From Lactifluus volemus (Eukaryota; Basidiomycota; Agaricomycetes; Russulales; Russulaceae), in contig WTXI01000070.1 of the NCBI GenBank assembly GCA_022376515.1, positions 62,001 to 126,000 of the forward strand: DNA of 64,000 bases, given 5' to 3'. A program made the position numbers and the translations under genes. Positions 32,551 through 43,800 of the stretch are shown one piece after another; the first letter of the stretch is position 1, and each line of letters opens with the position of its first letter. The notes under the pieces are model-generated. The model saw only the letters and a program-made list of their open reading frames with translations. It was not told the DNA's origin and did not search any database.

Positions 32551-33985
32551 CCGCGTCGTTCTAAAAAAAAGCATTCTCTCCGTCCTTTTGTGGGTAAACA
32601 CCTTTTCCCTTTAGAGTCTATCGACGTCAGGGAACTACTACTACTAGGCTGCTCACTATTCTGGTAAGTTAGTTTTGCTGGAACGCGTGTATGTATCGTC
32701 AGAGATGTGCACACCAATTGACGTTTACTCATCGCGAGCGACCTGAGGGACTTGACCGTGGTGCTACACTCCCTTTTTGGGCAGATTGACATGCTGCCGT
32801 TTCAGTTAAAACTTTGACGACGGGTCTTCATCATCCTTCAGAGATTCTAACTCGCACCGCTTTTTAGCTCATAGTATCTTCTTCACGGATCTCTCAGGTG
32901 AGCAGGTTTCGACATCTCTGGCCTAATAGAGGATTTCTTTCATTCTGACCTTATCGGTTATAGAACCAAACATGTCCCATAACCCCCACTCGACATCATC
33001 TGCCGAAGTAGATGGTACTCACTTTGACGAATATGATGACGACCCCATCACCTCGTCTGTACAGCAAGGTGAGCCCCCTCAATTCTAATCGGCGGTTCAA
33101 GCTCACAGACAGCCTGGCAGAATCTCTCGCTTCATCACAGAAGATCCAGTGCCCCATATGCGGCACAGAATTGTATGCGAAGAAAGCCCTCGCTCGTCAT
33201 TTCGACGATGTTCATGCCGAACCGGAAAAATGTACCCTATGTGACTTAACGTTCATTGGAAAGCGAAAATACAAAGCTCATCTGAAACGTGAGCACAACA
33301 TTGAGCTGCGCTCTTGAGGACGTGCTCGGAAACCTGGAAAGATGCAGCGAGAATGATACTTTCCAGGTCCAGTCCGCCCTCGGCGGATTTTGGTACGCGC
33401 GGAGGCGAGTGGAGGTGCGTGTGACTTTGGCAGGGTTTTTGAGCATCAGGAAATGTCTTGAGTCTTCATAGCTTCTTCATTGGAGTTGTTACCCTTGTTC
33501 TGTGGTTCTATTAGGCGTTTGTGCGACTGAGGTTTTCTAGCTAGCTCCTTCTCTTCTCACTTTGCGTACTAGTCTAGACTCTGTGGATACGGCTTGTTTT
33601 GCATATTAGCCATATCTCAAGGATATGAGCAGTGCAAGTGCCAGCAGTTTGAGCAGTATCAATGCGATGTCGGCGTCCCCGCGTGTTCTGCTCTTCACTG
33701 GTTCACCCTTCTTTCACCTTATGCACACCCTACCCTATCTGGTTTTGGTTTTGTTGTTCCCTTGCAACGACACAATCGCTTTGATGGTATGCGATATCTC
33801 TCGAAAAGTCTCCGATTGCGTATTGTATTAGTAGATCCTTTGTTTGCGAAAAACTTCTCCATTGTGTGCTAATCTATGTGGCCTCGTGCCCGCCTTTATT
33901 TCCTCAGGCTGCACCGTAACCCTTCAGTTTAAAATAAAACCACGAAGTCGCTAACGGAGAGAATACAGCCACTAGTATCGCTAGG
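32366..33985 (+). repeat. Tandem duplication, unit 1
   Basis: This unit holds the last ~190 bases of COG5, the intergenic stretch, a two-finger C2H2 gene and its trailer up to the GTCGTCGTTGTCG-like motif. It matches 34,085-35,250. The offset falls from about 1.72 kb at the left to 1.22 kb at the right, because unit 2 lacks several hundred bases between the finger gene and the conserved trailer. Confidence 0.75.
32972..33317 (+). CDS. Small two-finger C2H2 zinc-finger protein
   Basis: ATG at 32972 and a 40-base intron (33069-33108, GTGAGC...CACAG) join an acidic N-terminus (DGTHFDEYDDDP) to two C2H2 units: CPIC...H..H and CTLC...H..H, ending EHNIELRS. The protein is about 101 residues. A further 5' exon may exist: the sequence upstream matches the first exon of the 34.5 kb copy, but its ATG has become ACG. 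The inter-finger pattern (RHFDDVHAEPEKC) is shared with the 7.9 kb and 34.7 kb genes, so these are one local family. DNA or protein binding is possible; no target is visible. Confidence 0.65.
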
Positions 33986-34084
33986 GGATCAAATCTCTTC
34001 TCTCAGGATTGTCGTCCTTGTCGTCTTGGTGGAGTTGGTTTCCGCAGCTGTACATACTGTCGGTGCTTCGCAGTACCAAATAGA

Positions 34085-34230
34085 TGCACGGGTGGCGGGC
34101 ATCTAGAGTACGTGCGATGGGTCGAGGTACACTCGGAAGAGGAGGCGCTCACGCTCATCGAGGGAGGCCTCACGCATTGGGGAAAGACGTGCGAATTGGA
34201 GGGTAGCGATCCTGCGGTGACGTAAGGCGT
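34085..34230 (+). pseudogene. Duplicated COG5 3'-end fragment
   Basis: About 145 bases repeat the C-terminal coding sequence of COG5 (matching about 32,366-32,515, WVEEHSEEEALTLIEGGLTHW) with a premature end after the GSDPA codons. It has no start or upstream exons. It is a by-product of the tandem duplication that copied the neighbouring zinc-finger gene. Confidence 0.8.
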
Positions 34231-34523
34231 AGCCGCGTCATTTCTGAAAAAAAGGGCGTTCTCTCCTACTAGGGCTGCGCACTATCATAGTAGGATGGCT
34301 TTATTGGAACGCGTAAACGTATCGTCAGGGATATGCACACTGACTGGCACTTACTCATCGCGGGCAACTCGAAGTTGAGAGAGGGACTTGACCGTGGTGC
34401 TACATCCCCTTATTGGGGCAGATTGACATGCTGGTTATTGTCTTCCTTCAGTCTCTTGTCACGGTTCAGACTTCCGCAAGTGGAGATTCTAACTTGCACC
34501 ACTTTCTTTCATTTCTTCATGGA

Positions 34524-34864
34524 TCACTCAGGTGAGCAGTTTTCGACATCCCCAGGCGATGATTTCTTTTTTACTACATTCTGACTTCATCTGCCGCAGG
34601 ACAAAACACGTCTCATGTCGAAGAATATGGCGAACACGGTCACGGTTTGGATGTGGTAGTGGACCAGTCGACGACTCACTGTCAGACGGGGTTCAAGTGC
34701 ACATCATGCGAAAAACATTTCCTGCGAGGAAAATCGTCGCTCGCCATTTCGACGACGTTCATTCCAAGCCGGTAAAATGTCCTCAATGTGACTATATGTT
34801 TGTTGGCCGGAGAAAACTCAGAGCTCATCTCGAAAGTGCGCACCAGGCAGGTTCGTCCTCTTGA
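34524..34864 (+). pseudogene. Two-finger C2H2 gene, tandem copy with a one-base frameshift
   Basis: A short first exon MDHS (ATG near 34,524) is spliced by GTGAGC...GCCGCAG to an acidic exon, then FKCTSCEKHF. The frame is lost at the T run of ACATTTCC (about 34,720): one extra T would restore a finger of the same layout as its neighbour. The second finger, CPQC...H..H, is intact and ends HQAGSSS. Either a homopolymer consensus error or an inactivating mutation explains this. Confidence 0.6.
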
Positions 34865-35274
34865 GGACGTGCTCTGGATCTTGGACCGATGGCAGACATG
34901 CCTTGGTCCCAATCTGAGGGCCCCAAGGGCTACTGGTTTTTGGTTCTCGTTATTCCCTTGCTATGATACAATCGCTTTTTGGTGTGCGATAGCTCTCGAA
35001 AAGTCTCCGATTTTCCTGTTATATTAGTAGATCCTTTGCCTCGATACAAAATCGACCTTTTGTTTGTTTGCGAAAAACTCTCCATTGTGTGCTAATCTAT
35101 GTGGCCTCGTGCCCGCCTTTATTTCTTCAGGCTGCGCTGTAATCCTTCACCTTAAAATGAAACACAAAGTCGCTAACAGAGAGAATACAATCGCTAGGGG
35201 AGCAGATCTCTTCTCTCGGAGCTGTCGTCGTTGTCGTATTGGTGTAAGTTAGTTGGTTTCCGTGGCTGTGCTTG

Positions 35275-36420
35275 CGGAAATCGGTAGTAGCGCCCCGCGC
35301 TCACTCCGCTACTCCGCTCATTCACACCGGAAGCCCCTCACTGTCACTAGACTCGCACAGCACGGAAACAAGCTTCACTAGCATCGCCCAACAAGGTCAA
35401 CCACAACTAACAAATGCCTCAAAAGGCACAGACACGGGCCTCGTCACAGCTCCGATTTGCGTCCTCTCATCTCCCTACTTCTGTGTACCTGCCTACGCTT
35501 GTGACACGTTCGGCTACGCCACAGACTCGGACCTCTTCCCTGGTGTCAGGTTCACTAATTCCAGCAACAAGAATCGCAACTGCAGCCGCCCCAACAACAG
35601 AAGTGTCGCCGCGTTTCCTTTAGCAAATGCCAACAGACCTCACCACTTGCTGTGTCACCAGTATGTGCCAGCATCTCTAGATCCTACTCAAGCACAACAC
35701 TAATTAGCCTTCCCCAATAGCAAGCATCATATTTCTATCGCCAAACGAGATGACACGGACCCTAGTTCCATGTTGGTCTAGGAACACCACCTACAACCCA
35801 AACTCAAGACAGCCCACACGGGTGCTCGGTTTCCCAATTTGCGTATTCAAGGGAAGCTGGCTATAGCTATGGTGACAATCAGCCGCGGGTGAGTCTTCCG
35901 TGTTGCAAATGGTGTATGCGGAGGTTCTGTAGCTCTGCTTTTGGAACTTTTATGACTCATATGCCCCAGACTGGCAATTTTGGATACGCAGCGGGCTGCA
36001 AGACGATGTCGTGGGCTTGCTTGTGCTCAGCAGCAACGGCAAGGTGAACCCGCACCTCCCATGGATCACGGTGGTGCACAGCAAGATGGGCAGGGTCACC
36101 CACGGCTCCCATATGGTAGTCAAAGTCCCTTTCCATCTGGCCCCAGCTCTACACGGTGCTCGCAGGGCCTATCGGACAAGTGGCCGCAGTCATATGGTCA
36201 GGATGGCCAGCAATACCAACAAGGCTGTCCCATCGGGTTACCTCCCGCATGCGCATGGCCACTTACATCGATTGAGCGAGAACCTCGACGTGGTCGTCTC
36301 GTGCGAACTACACCAAGCCACTTTTTGCACATCAGCAGCACCAGAGTCAACACCAGCCTCGTGAAAGACCAAAGCGTCCCTCGAGATGGCGTTCCTGTAC
36401 GTTCGCAGTGGCGGTGCTAA
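35275..36420 (+). pseudogene. Possible Gln/Pro-rich protein gene or remnant
   Basis: From about 35,860 one frame gives a Tyr/Gly/Gln-rich exon (SYGDNQPR), and, after a likely intron ending in CCCCAG at about 35,969, a Gln/Pro/Gly-rich stretch (36,020-36,240, with QQQRQGEPAPP and YGQDGQQYQQG). A Gln-rich end with RERPKRPSRW follows near 36,350, but in a shifted frame. The upstream frame 35,272-35,703 is Ser/Thr-rich. This resembles a disordered transcription-factor-like protein that has decayed; exon structure is not settled and no folded domain was found. Confidence 0.3.
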
Positions 36421-36972
36421 GGATGCTGGTGTCGTTGGACACGGGCTCGCGGGGAAACCCCTGCCTCGTCAGAGACGCTCTATGGTGGTGGCACAAGGCG
36501 GTTCGCCCAAGGCCTAGGCGCGCACCCCATGTGGGTGGTCCAGGCAGGGTCGATAGGTTCAACGTGGGCCGCAGGGTCCCCTCGTTTACCCACAAGCCGC
36601 GTCGGAGGGACGTATTTGCACGCGGCTTGAATAGCCAAGTTGTGCTGGCGGCCTACCTTTTTTGAGTACAGTACCTGTCGCGTTCTTTGTTTCTCGTGTA
36701 TTTGTTTCATGTTCAGTTGCCATTCAGGCTTGAACGTGAAGGGATTGTGGTTTTTACTTTGACTAGGTGTGGTTCGAACGTTAAATGTCCCTGCTTACAA
36801 TGTTACAGTATATCCAAGGTTCGAATTAGCGCTCAGAACGTCTTTTGACGTTGCCATTAATTTCGGTTCATGGACAATGAATGCTATATTCTTTAATTCA
36901 ACGCTAACCAGTCGTTCTGTATATCTGCTTGTCATCGGGAATTCTCAAGACGTGCTTTAGTCTCGCCTGGCG

Positions 36973-38756
36973 CTATGCAGTCAGCTCTGCCTGCAACAGT
37001 TCCATGGCTCTTTGCATGTCCGGTGCCGCATCCGTCTCCCCAACCTGGTCGATATTTTCCTGTATTCCCTTCACAATTTCCTGTAGTTGTGAAAGCGATG
37101 CGTCTGGTCCGATCCTGCGGAACCCTAAGTGCTGTCCATTGACGCGCGAAGACCTCACGACTTCCGTAGCGATGGGCTGGCGGATACGGGAATAGATGCC
37201 AAGCACTTGCGTCGCGGTGTCCCGCGTTGCGAGCGGGTGTGAGAGCAACTCGGCAAGAATCCAAGCGTCCTGAAAGGGAAAAAAGGGTTCAACGATCAGA
37301 AGCACGAGTTGGGCGGAGACTGACTTCCATGGCTTGCATGGCGCCAGCACCCTGAAAAGGTGTCATGGCATGGGCCTGGATTAGTTCAGATCCAGTTGTC
37401 AATCTTGTCAATCCAAATGGTGGGGGAAAAAACATACGGCATCTCCCAGAACCGCTACTTTACCAAACGCAAAGAACGGCAAGGTCGCCAGGACGTTAAC
37501 GACCCATCGAGTCATCTTCAAATCGTGCAAGCACTGAAAACCGCGGCCATGAGCATTTTCGCGATGCTATTCCCCAGTGTCCTCCCCGCACCTGTACCAG
37601 ATCGCCGACTTCTTTGTCCCATCCACAGAACAGATTGGAAACGTATGTGGGATCTGCATCAGTGACCCATGCACCCCCGAAATGAGTTCCCTCCTCATCA
37701 GGATGGACCTCGAAGGCCACGAAATTGATGAAACGCCCGCGGGAAATCTGATATGCTATGATGTGCTACGACGCAAAACCAGGATTCGGTATCGATGGAT
37801 AACTTCCAGTTGATAGGCGTTACCTTATTCTTGCCTAGGTACTAAATACGGTGAATCCGAGCGCCCAGAGGCTCAAAAGGAACCAGATGACCTACATGCA
37901 CGGGCGAGGAGAATACGCTATGTTGAGGGGAAATCTTTGACAGCCTTTCAGCAGGTATGAGCGCCCTGTAGGTGAGGACGCCACTGAAGCGTGGGTCGAT
38001 AAGGCTACGCAGCTCGGCAGCCTGATTGTCCCAACTTTGCGCTTCCACTTCCGCAGCAGCTTCCTGTAACATCCTCTTGCGAACGACGGATTTGATGCCA
38101 TCCGCCCCAATTAAAATATCGCACGTCGCGGTGGACCCGTCTTGGAACTTCAACTGGAACTGATCGTCGGGTTGCTGGGTGTAACCTTCAAGACGTCTAG
38201 ATGTGAAAGTGCGGCACCGGGATGGCAACCGGTTCAGCAGAGCAGCATGAAACTCAGCGCGATGAACACCCATAAGCCCGCCTAAAAATTAAAGGAAGTT
38301 TGAAATAAGCAGACGAAGACGAAAAGAAAACGTCTAACCTCGTGAGAACGCTGCTCCAATGGGGTAGCCGTCAGGCTGGTCACCCTTGCGATAATGTATA
38401 CATGGGACTGCGAGGTCTTCAGGGTTGCACTCGATCGCTCTAGAGTCTAACTCACCTCTGTCGTCACTTGGGGTGAAGGTGAGTAGTCGTATAATGTCCT
38501 CCTCCAGGCCGAGGTTCTTCAAGACTTGTCTCGTTCGCCACAACAGGCCGATGCCGGCACCCACATCGGTAAATTGGGATGCTGCCTCGTATACGTCGAC
38601 GCAGATATCAGATGATTTGGACAAGGCAAAAGCAAGGGTCAATCCGCCTATTCCACCGCCGCTATTGAATCGCCTTATTAATAAATACCTCAAGACGGAA
38701 GACATTTGAGAAACAGACCAAATCGCAACTCGGAACTTGCTTGGTTGCCCTGACAT
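36973..38756 (-). CDS. FAD-dependent monooxygenase (salicylate hydroxylase-like)
   Basis: Starts MSGQPSKFRVAI at 38756. After an intron comes GGGIGGLTLAFALSK (FAD-binding GxGxxG), then VYEAASQFTDVGAGIGL. The next exons hold GADGIKSVVRKRM (the DG motif), YRALIPAERL, ISRGRFINFVAF and KVAVLGDA joined by an intron to AHAMTPFQGAGAMQAMED, the second FAD-binding GD motif. The C-terminus ends ELLQAELTA. Introns are short and in phase. Length (about 430 residues) and motifs match flavin monooxygenases of the salicylate 1-hydroxylase type, which hydroxylate small aromatic compounds with NAD(P)H. The substrate cannot be read from sequence. No neighbouring biosynthetic cluster is visible. Confidence 0.8.
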
Positions 38757-38759
38757 AAT

Positions 38760-39625
38760 AGACGGAACAGGGGAGGGTTTCTGACACTAGGAAAAGCGAG
38801 CATTTATCACCGAGGCAAGTAGCAGAGGAACACGCTGCTGTGCCACATTGCAATCGCGTCACAGCTCCTCATGAAGAGCATGAGCGCTGCGGTGTGGAGG
38901 ATATAGAAAGAAGGCACCGGAATGATGGGTTCCGTCAGTCTAGCCTGAGAGCGGAGTGTAAAATACCACAAAAATGGACCCTTCAGCGCCCCATGAGTCG
39001 TCGCGAGAGTTGGGCGTCCATGAGAGGATATGGCATATATATGGATGAGGATAAAAGTGCGAGGCGCGTGGACTGACTGCGATAGCGAAGCCGGGATTGA
39101 GGCTTGCAATCAAACCACGGGGTCACGTTATGACGGCGACGTCCACGGTTTGTAGTTGACAGTGTGAGGATAACGGGAGCGGAAAGCACGACGGAACCTG
39201 TTCGTCCGAGTCGAGTCTCGGAACGCCACCGCGATCAATGTGAGACGTTGACGCACAGGACACGAGATCATGACACACATGAGGATAGGCATCGGCCAAG
39301 TCAGGGGACCTTTACTTGCATCCCTCAACCACATCACATCGGTGCACAACATTGGCTGAATTGGGCTCCATGTTCCGTGCACCTGTCGTGAAAGCACGTC
39401 GTGCTTGAACTTAGGAAGTCTTCATGCCCAACGGCGGCTATGAACAGCAATGGCAGCGGGACCTTCGAGGGCGTGGGAGGGGGCCCTAAGATATGCAACA
39501 AGTCTCGCTTGGTTTCATTAAACAGACAGACCAAGTGCGGCCGTGGTTTGTCATGATATTTGTGTCCCGTGACCACGCGGCTATGGGCGTCACTGCCCCT
39601 GTGACACTCATCTCATTGAACCACC
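38760..39625. other. Intergenic, no supported gene
   Basis: Several overlapping open frames on both strands are short and mutually exclusive, with no motifs. Probably the promoter region of the monooxygenase plus spacer DNA. Confidence 0.4.
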
Positions 39626-40410
39626 ATGCCTCGCTCCAATGCTGCCAAGCAGTGGATTCCTGATGCCTTTGAGAGAGATATGATTGACTTATTTGCTCAA
39701 CTTCTTGTTATTTCACAGCGTTCTTCTGACCATCTTCGTTCACTCCCCTTTCCTGATGTAAAGCAATTGTGGGCACACATTCAGGCAGATTTCCAGAATG
39801 ACCCTGTCAAGTATCCATCTGTAATGGCAGATATGAATGATGTAGAAGGGAGAAACCATTTTCAGAAGAAATGGGAAGCCATTTGTTTCCCTCAGCAGCC
39901 ACCTTGCAGTCCTGAACAGTGTGTGTCTATTCATACCAGCCACCTTGGCAACATGTTTAATAACATGACATCCAAGGCATATTTCAATTATTTTTGCAGC
40001 TCAAGCTGGCTTGCAAAGCCTAATGATGCAGGATCTGGCTGAGCATCCATTTGAGGGAGAAATTAGCTATAGAGCTAACCAGCAAGCGTGAGTTGGATCT
40101 ATCACTTTTCCTTCCAAAACCACTGTTTGATGCTTGCTTTAGATTCAAAGCACTTGGCTACCAAAAAGCTTATGATGCTGCTGTTCAATCTGACCACAAT
40201 ATGTGTTACAAACCAATTGACCTTCTTGATGAGACAATTCATTGTCAGGATGGGCCATCAGGTCATATCACAGAGTACAATGTGGTTGATTGTGGTACTA
40301 GTATGGTCAGTGGTGATTATTTTGTGTTGCAGGATGTGCAGGGTGTGAAGAGGCATGTTTCAGCTGATGAGTTACATGATATGAGGTTTGAGTTGGTTGA
40401 CTCACAATGA
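39626..40410 (+). CDS. AT-rich orphan gene of unknown function
   Basis: Two adjacent frames, 39,626-40,042 (138 codons, starts MPRSNAAKQWIPDAF) and 40,051-40,410 (119 codons, starts MREKLAIEL), appear to be parts of one gene broken by a small indel or an unrecognised intron near 40,040. The composition is much more AT-rich, and codon use more A/T-ending, than in neighbouring genes. No domain was recognised; the C-terminal DYFVLQDVQGVKRH...DMRFELV looks like a small beta-rich module. It may derive from a mobile element or a transfer. The following 400 bases share the composition. Confidence 0.45.
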
Positions 40411-40896
40411 ATCATTGTTTTCTGTATGTAGAATCTGCAGACCCTTTAACAAGGCTGCCACTGGCAGGTCACCCCCTTTAACTGCACATCAACCACTGAG
40501 TCTGCCAAACCACAACACCTGCCACAATTTGCCATGAGGCCAAACAAGTCAATGTCAGCCTCAGTTGGAGATGTCCCCACCTCAGCACCCATGTCATCAT
40601 TGAAGTTTGAGAAAATATTGCTTTCACAGTTTCACCCCTTTTCCGAAACCATGATGTGTTAACTTCTACATTATGGCTTTCTCACTTCTTTCAAAACAAA
40701 GAAAAAGGGGTGTGGAGCCCTAAGGTGTTTGGATTGATCATGATTGAAATAGCTTGAAGTTTAAAATAACAAGCGGAGAGAAGACTTGCCTACCTGCCAG
40801 TGACGATGATGATGACCAGAGTACAAGCATACAATTTGGTTGGGCAAGACAACAACTGGACAAGGATGCAAAGTTTGAAAAGGAAGACGCATACTA

Positions 40897-43800
40897 TTAA
40901 GATACATTTCGATAATAAACTGTAGCCCAATCTGGTCCGTGCACAAACTTGGAAAAGTCAAGCCGGGTCACATGTCCACCTCCGCCTGCAGCCCAGACGG
41001 TGTAAGATCTATGAAGACACCCCCGGTGAAGAGCAGGAATCCATAATAGAAGTTCTCCATCTTTCCCACATATCCAACCTTCACTACTGATTATGGATTG
41101 GTCCATAAGATGACCATTCTGGCCCGGAATATCTTCTGTTGTGACGTTCTCCACACGAATTACGCCATCGTGCGAGGCCGAGACAGTGTGCTGACCGTCC
41201 GGTGAGAATGCAACTGAGGAGACAATAGAGTTGTGTCCAGTAAATGGGCCTGCCACCACTTCTCCCGTTGCGGCATCCCACACACGAACCGTGTGATCTT
41301 TCGAGGCCGATGCGATGCGATGCCCGTCCGGGGAGAATGCAACAGATTTGACCGATTCCGTGTGTCCAATAAACGGGCCTGCTACGACCTCTCCTGTTGC
41401 GACATCCCACACGCGAATCGTGCGATCCCTCGAGGCCGAAGCAACGCGCTGCCCGTCAGGTGAGAACGCAACAGAGAAGACCCAATGGCTGTGTCCTGTA
41501 AATGGTCCTGCTACGACATCTCCCGTTGTGGCATCCCACACGCGAATCGTGCGATCGTACGAGGCCGATGCGATGCAATGCCCATCCGGGGAGAATGCAA
41601 TAGAGACGACCGATTCCATGTGTCCAATAAATGAGTCTGCTACAACCTCACCTGTTGCGGCATCCCACAAGCGAATCTTGTGATCGTTGATCGAGGAACT
41701 GGTAGATGCGATGCGCTGTCCATCCGGCGAGAATGCAACAGACCAGACCAAAAGCTCATGTACGATAAATGGGCTCGCTACGGCCTCTCCTGTTGTGGCA
41801 TCCCACACACAAATCGTCCCGTCGATCGAGGCCGATGTGATGCGATGGCCATCTGGGGAAAATGCAACAGAGCGTACCCAATCGGTGTGTCCAGTAAATG
41901 GGCCCGCTACAACCTCTCCTGTTGCGGCATCCCACACACAAATCGTATTATCGTCCGAGGCCGATGCAATGCGCTGTCCGTCTGGCGAGAGTGCAACATC
42001 GTTGACCGAAGAGACGTGTCCAGTAGATGGGCCCATTACGACCTCTCCTGTTACGGCATCCCACAAACGAATCGTGTGATCGTACGAGGACGATGCGACG
42101 TGCTGCCCGTCCGGAGAGAACGCAACAGACGTAACGAAATGGGTGTGGCCAGTAAATGGTCCCGCCACGACCTCCCCAGTTATGGCATCCCACAAGCGAA
42201 TCGTGTGATCAGATGAACCCGAGGCAATGCGCAGCCCATTTGGAGAGAATACAACGGAGAGGACCTTATCGGTGTGTCCAGTAAATAGGCCCGCTACAAC
42301 CGCTCCTGTGGCAACAACCCACACGCGAATTGTGTGGTCATCCGAGGCCGATGCGATGCGATGCCCGTCCGGTGAGAATGCAACAGAGTTGATGGAAGAG
42401 GTGTGTCCAGTAAATGGGCCTGCTACGACCTGTCCTGTTCCAACGTCCCATACCTGAATCGCGTGATCCGACAAGCCTGATGCAATGCGCTGGCCGTCTG
42501 GTGAGAATGCAACGGTCCGGCCGACACATCCAGGGAATTGATCCGTTACGAGCTTTCCTGTTGCGGCATCCCACACGCGGGTCGTTTCATCCCACGAGGA
42601 GGATGCGAGGAGCTGCCCGTCTGGCGAGAATGCCACAGAGATAACCCACGAAGTATGGCCGGTAAATGGGCCCGCTACAACCTCTCCTGTTGCGACATTC
42701 CACATACGAATCGTGTGATCCCCTGAGGCCGATGCTATGCGCTGTCCATCTGGCGAGAATGCAACAGAGTTGACCGAAGTAGTATGTCCAATAAATGGGC
42801 CTGCTACGGACTCTCCTGTTGCAGCATCCCACACGCGAATCGTCCGATCAGTCGAGCCCGACGCGATGCGCCGTCCATCCGGCGAGAATGCAACAGACTC
42901 GACCTCATGGTCATGTGCCCCAATCGTCATTTTCAAACTTGGCCAATGGGACAACTGACCACATTCCAGGGACAGTGTGCGAGGAAACAGGGGATGGTAA
43001 TGATTGAGGATGCGAGAGGAACTTGGTGCGAAAGGGAGCGCAGAAACGTAGATATGTGGAGCGCTTCTTGCCACTGCCATTCCGAAATACCGCACAAACT
43101 CGGCCGCATCATGAACCAACGCCAACAAATTCTTGACCTTTGTTTGCGAACTCTATTGTGATTTACACAAAACCTCAGCATATCTCATATTGAATTAAAG
43201 GGTGCACCTACGTCCTGTGGCAACCATTTCAATAGACTTGACAACGCTCGCAAACCAACGGCCACACTACTCTTCAAGCTGAGTACTTCCAGCCAAAACA
43301 AAAACTTGGTCTCAAAGACCAATTCAAATTTCGTGAAGAGGTCCTCCTCAAAAGCAAGATGTTCTAAATGATTGGCCCAGAAAACGCAAGCATACGATAG
43401 TGCAGGTGAAATATGTTTGGCGATTCGAGAGTCGAGGTCCGGGACATCGCGGTTCGCCAGATAGGATGACTCGAGTTCGCAAATGTTGAATTTGAGATCA
43501 TTGAGCATTAAACCAAGGCAGGAATGTACCAACTGTTGATGAGCATGGTCAAGATCCACATAAAACATATTGTTCGTCTTGTTGGTCAGGAAGTCGCGGA
43601 ATGAGGTATGGAGAGGAATGATGGGACGCGTGTGATCAGATGAAGTCACATTACTTAGCAAAGAGCCGAGGTGATGAAGGATGTGAAGAACAAGAACCGG
43701 ATCAGAATCCTCGGGGTCGTTAACAGGTGCATGCCGCCGCAGAGCAATCAAAGATTCGATCGAGAGGGGCTCGATTGTAGCAAAAAGCTGTCCCATGATC

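Larger units (their letters stand above)
34085..35250 (+). repeat. Tandem duplication, unit 2
   Basis: Partner of 32,366-33,985, with the same order: COG5 end, leader, two-finger gene, trailer (CTAATCTATGTGGCCTCGTGCCCGCC). It is shorter by internal deletions. Confidence 0.75.

Noticed and set aside
36770..36830. GGTTCGA-type motifs suggesting a tRNA B box
   Set aside because: No matching A box, acceptor stem or anticodon arm could be folded around them.
41084..43007. Many plus- and minus-strand frames over the WD40 array
   Set aside because: They are shifted or antisense readings of the repeated WD40 units; only the 743-codon frame has domain sense.
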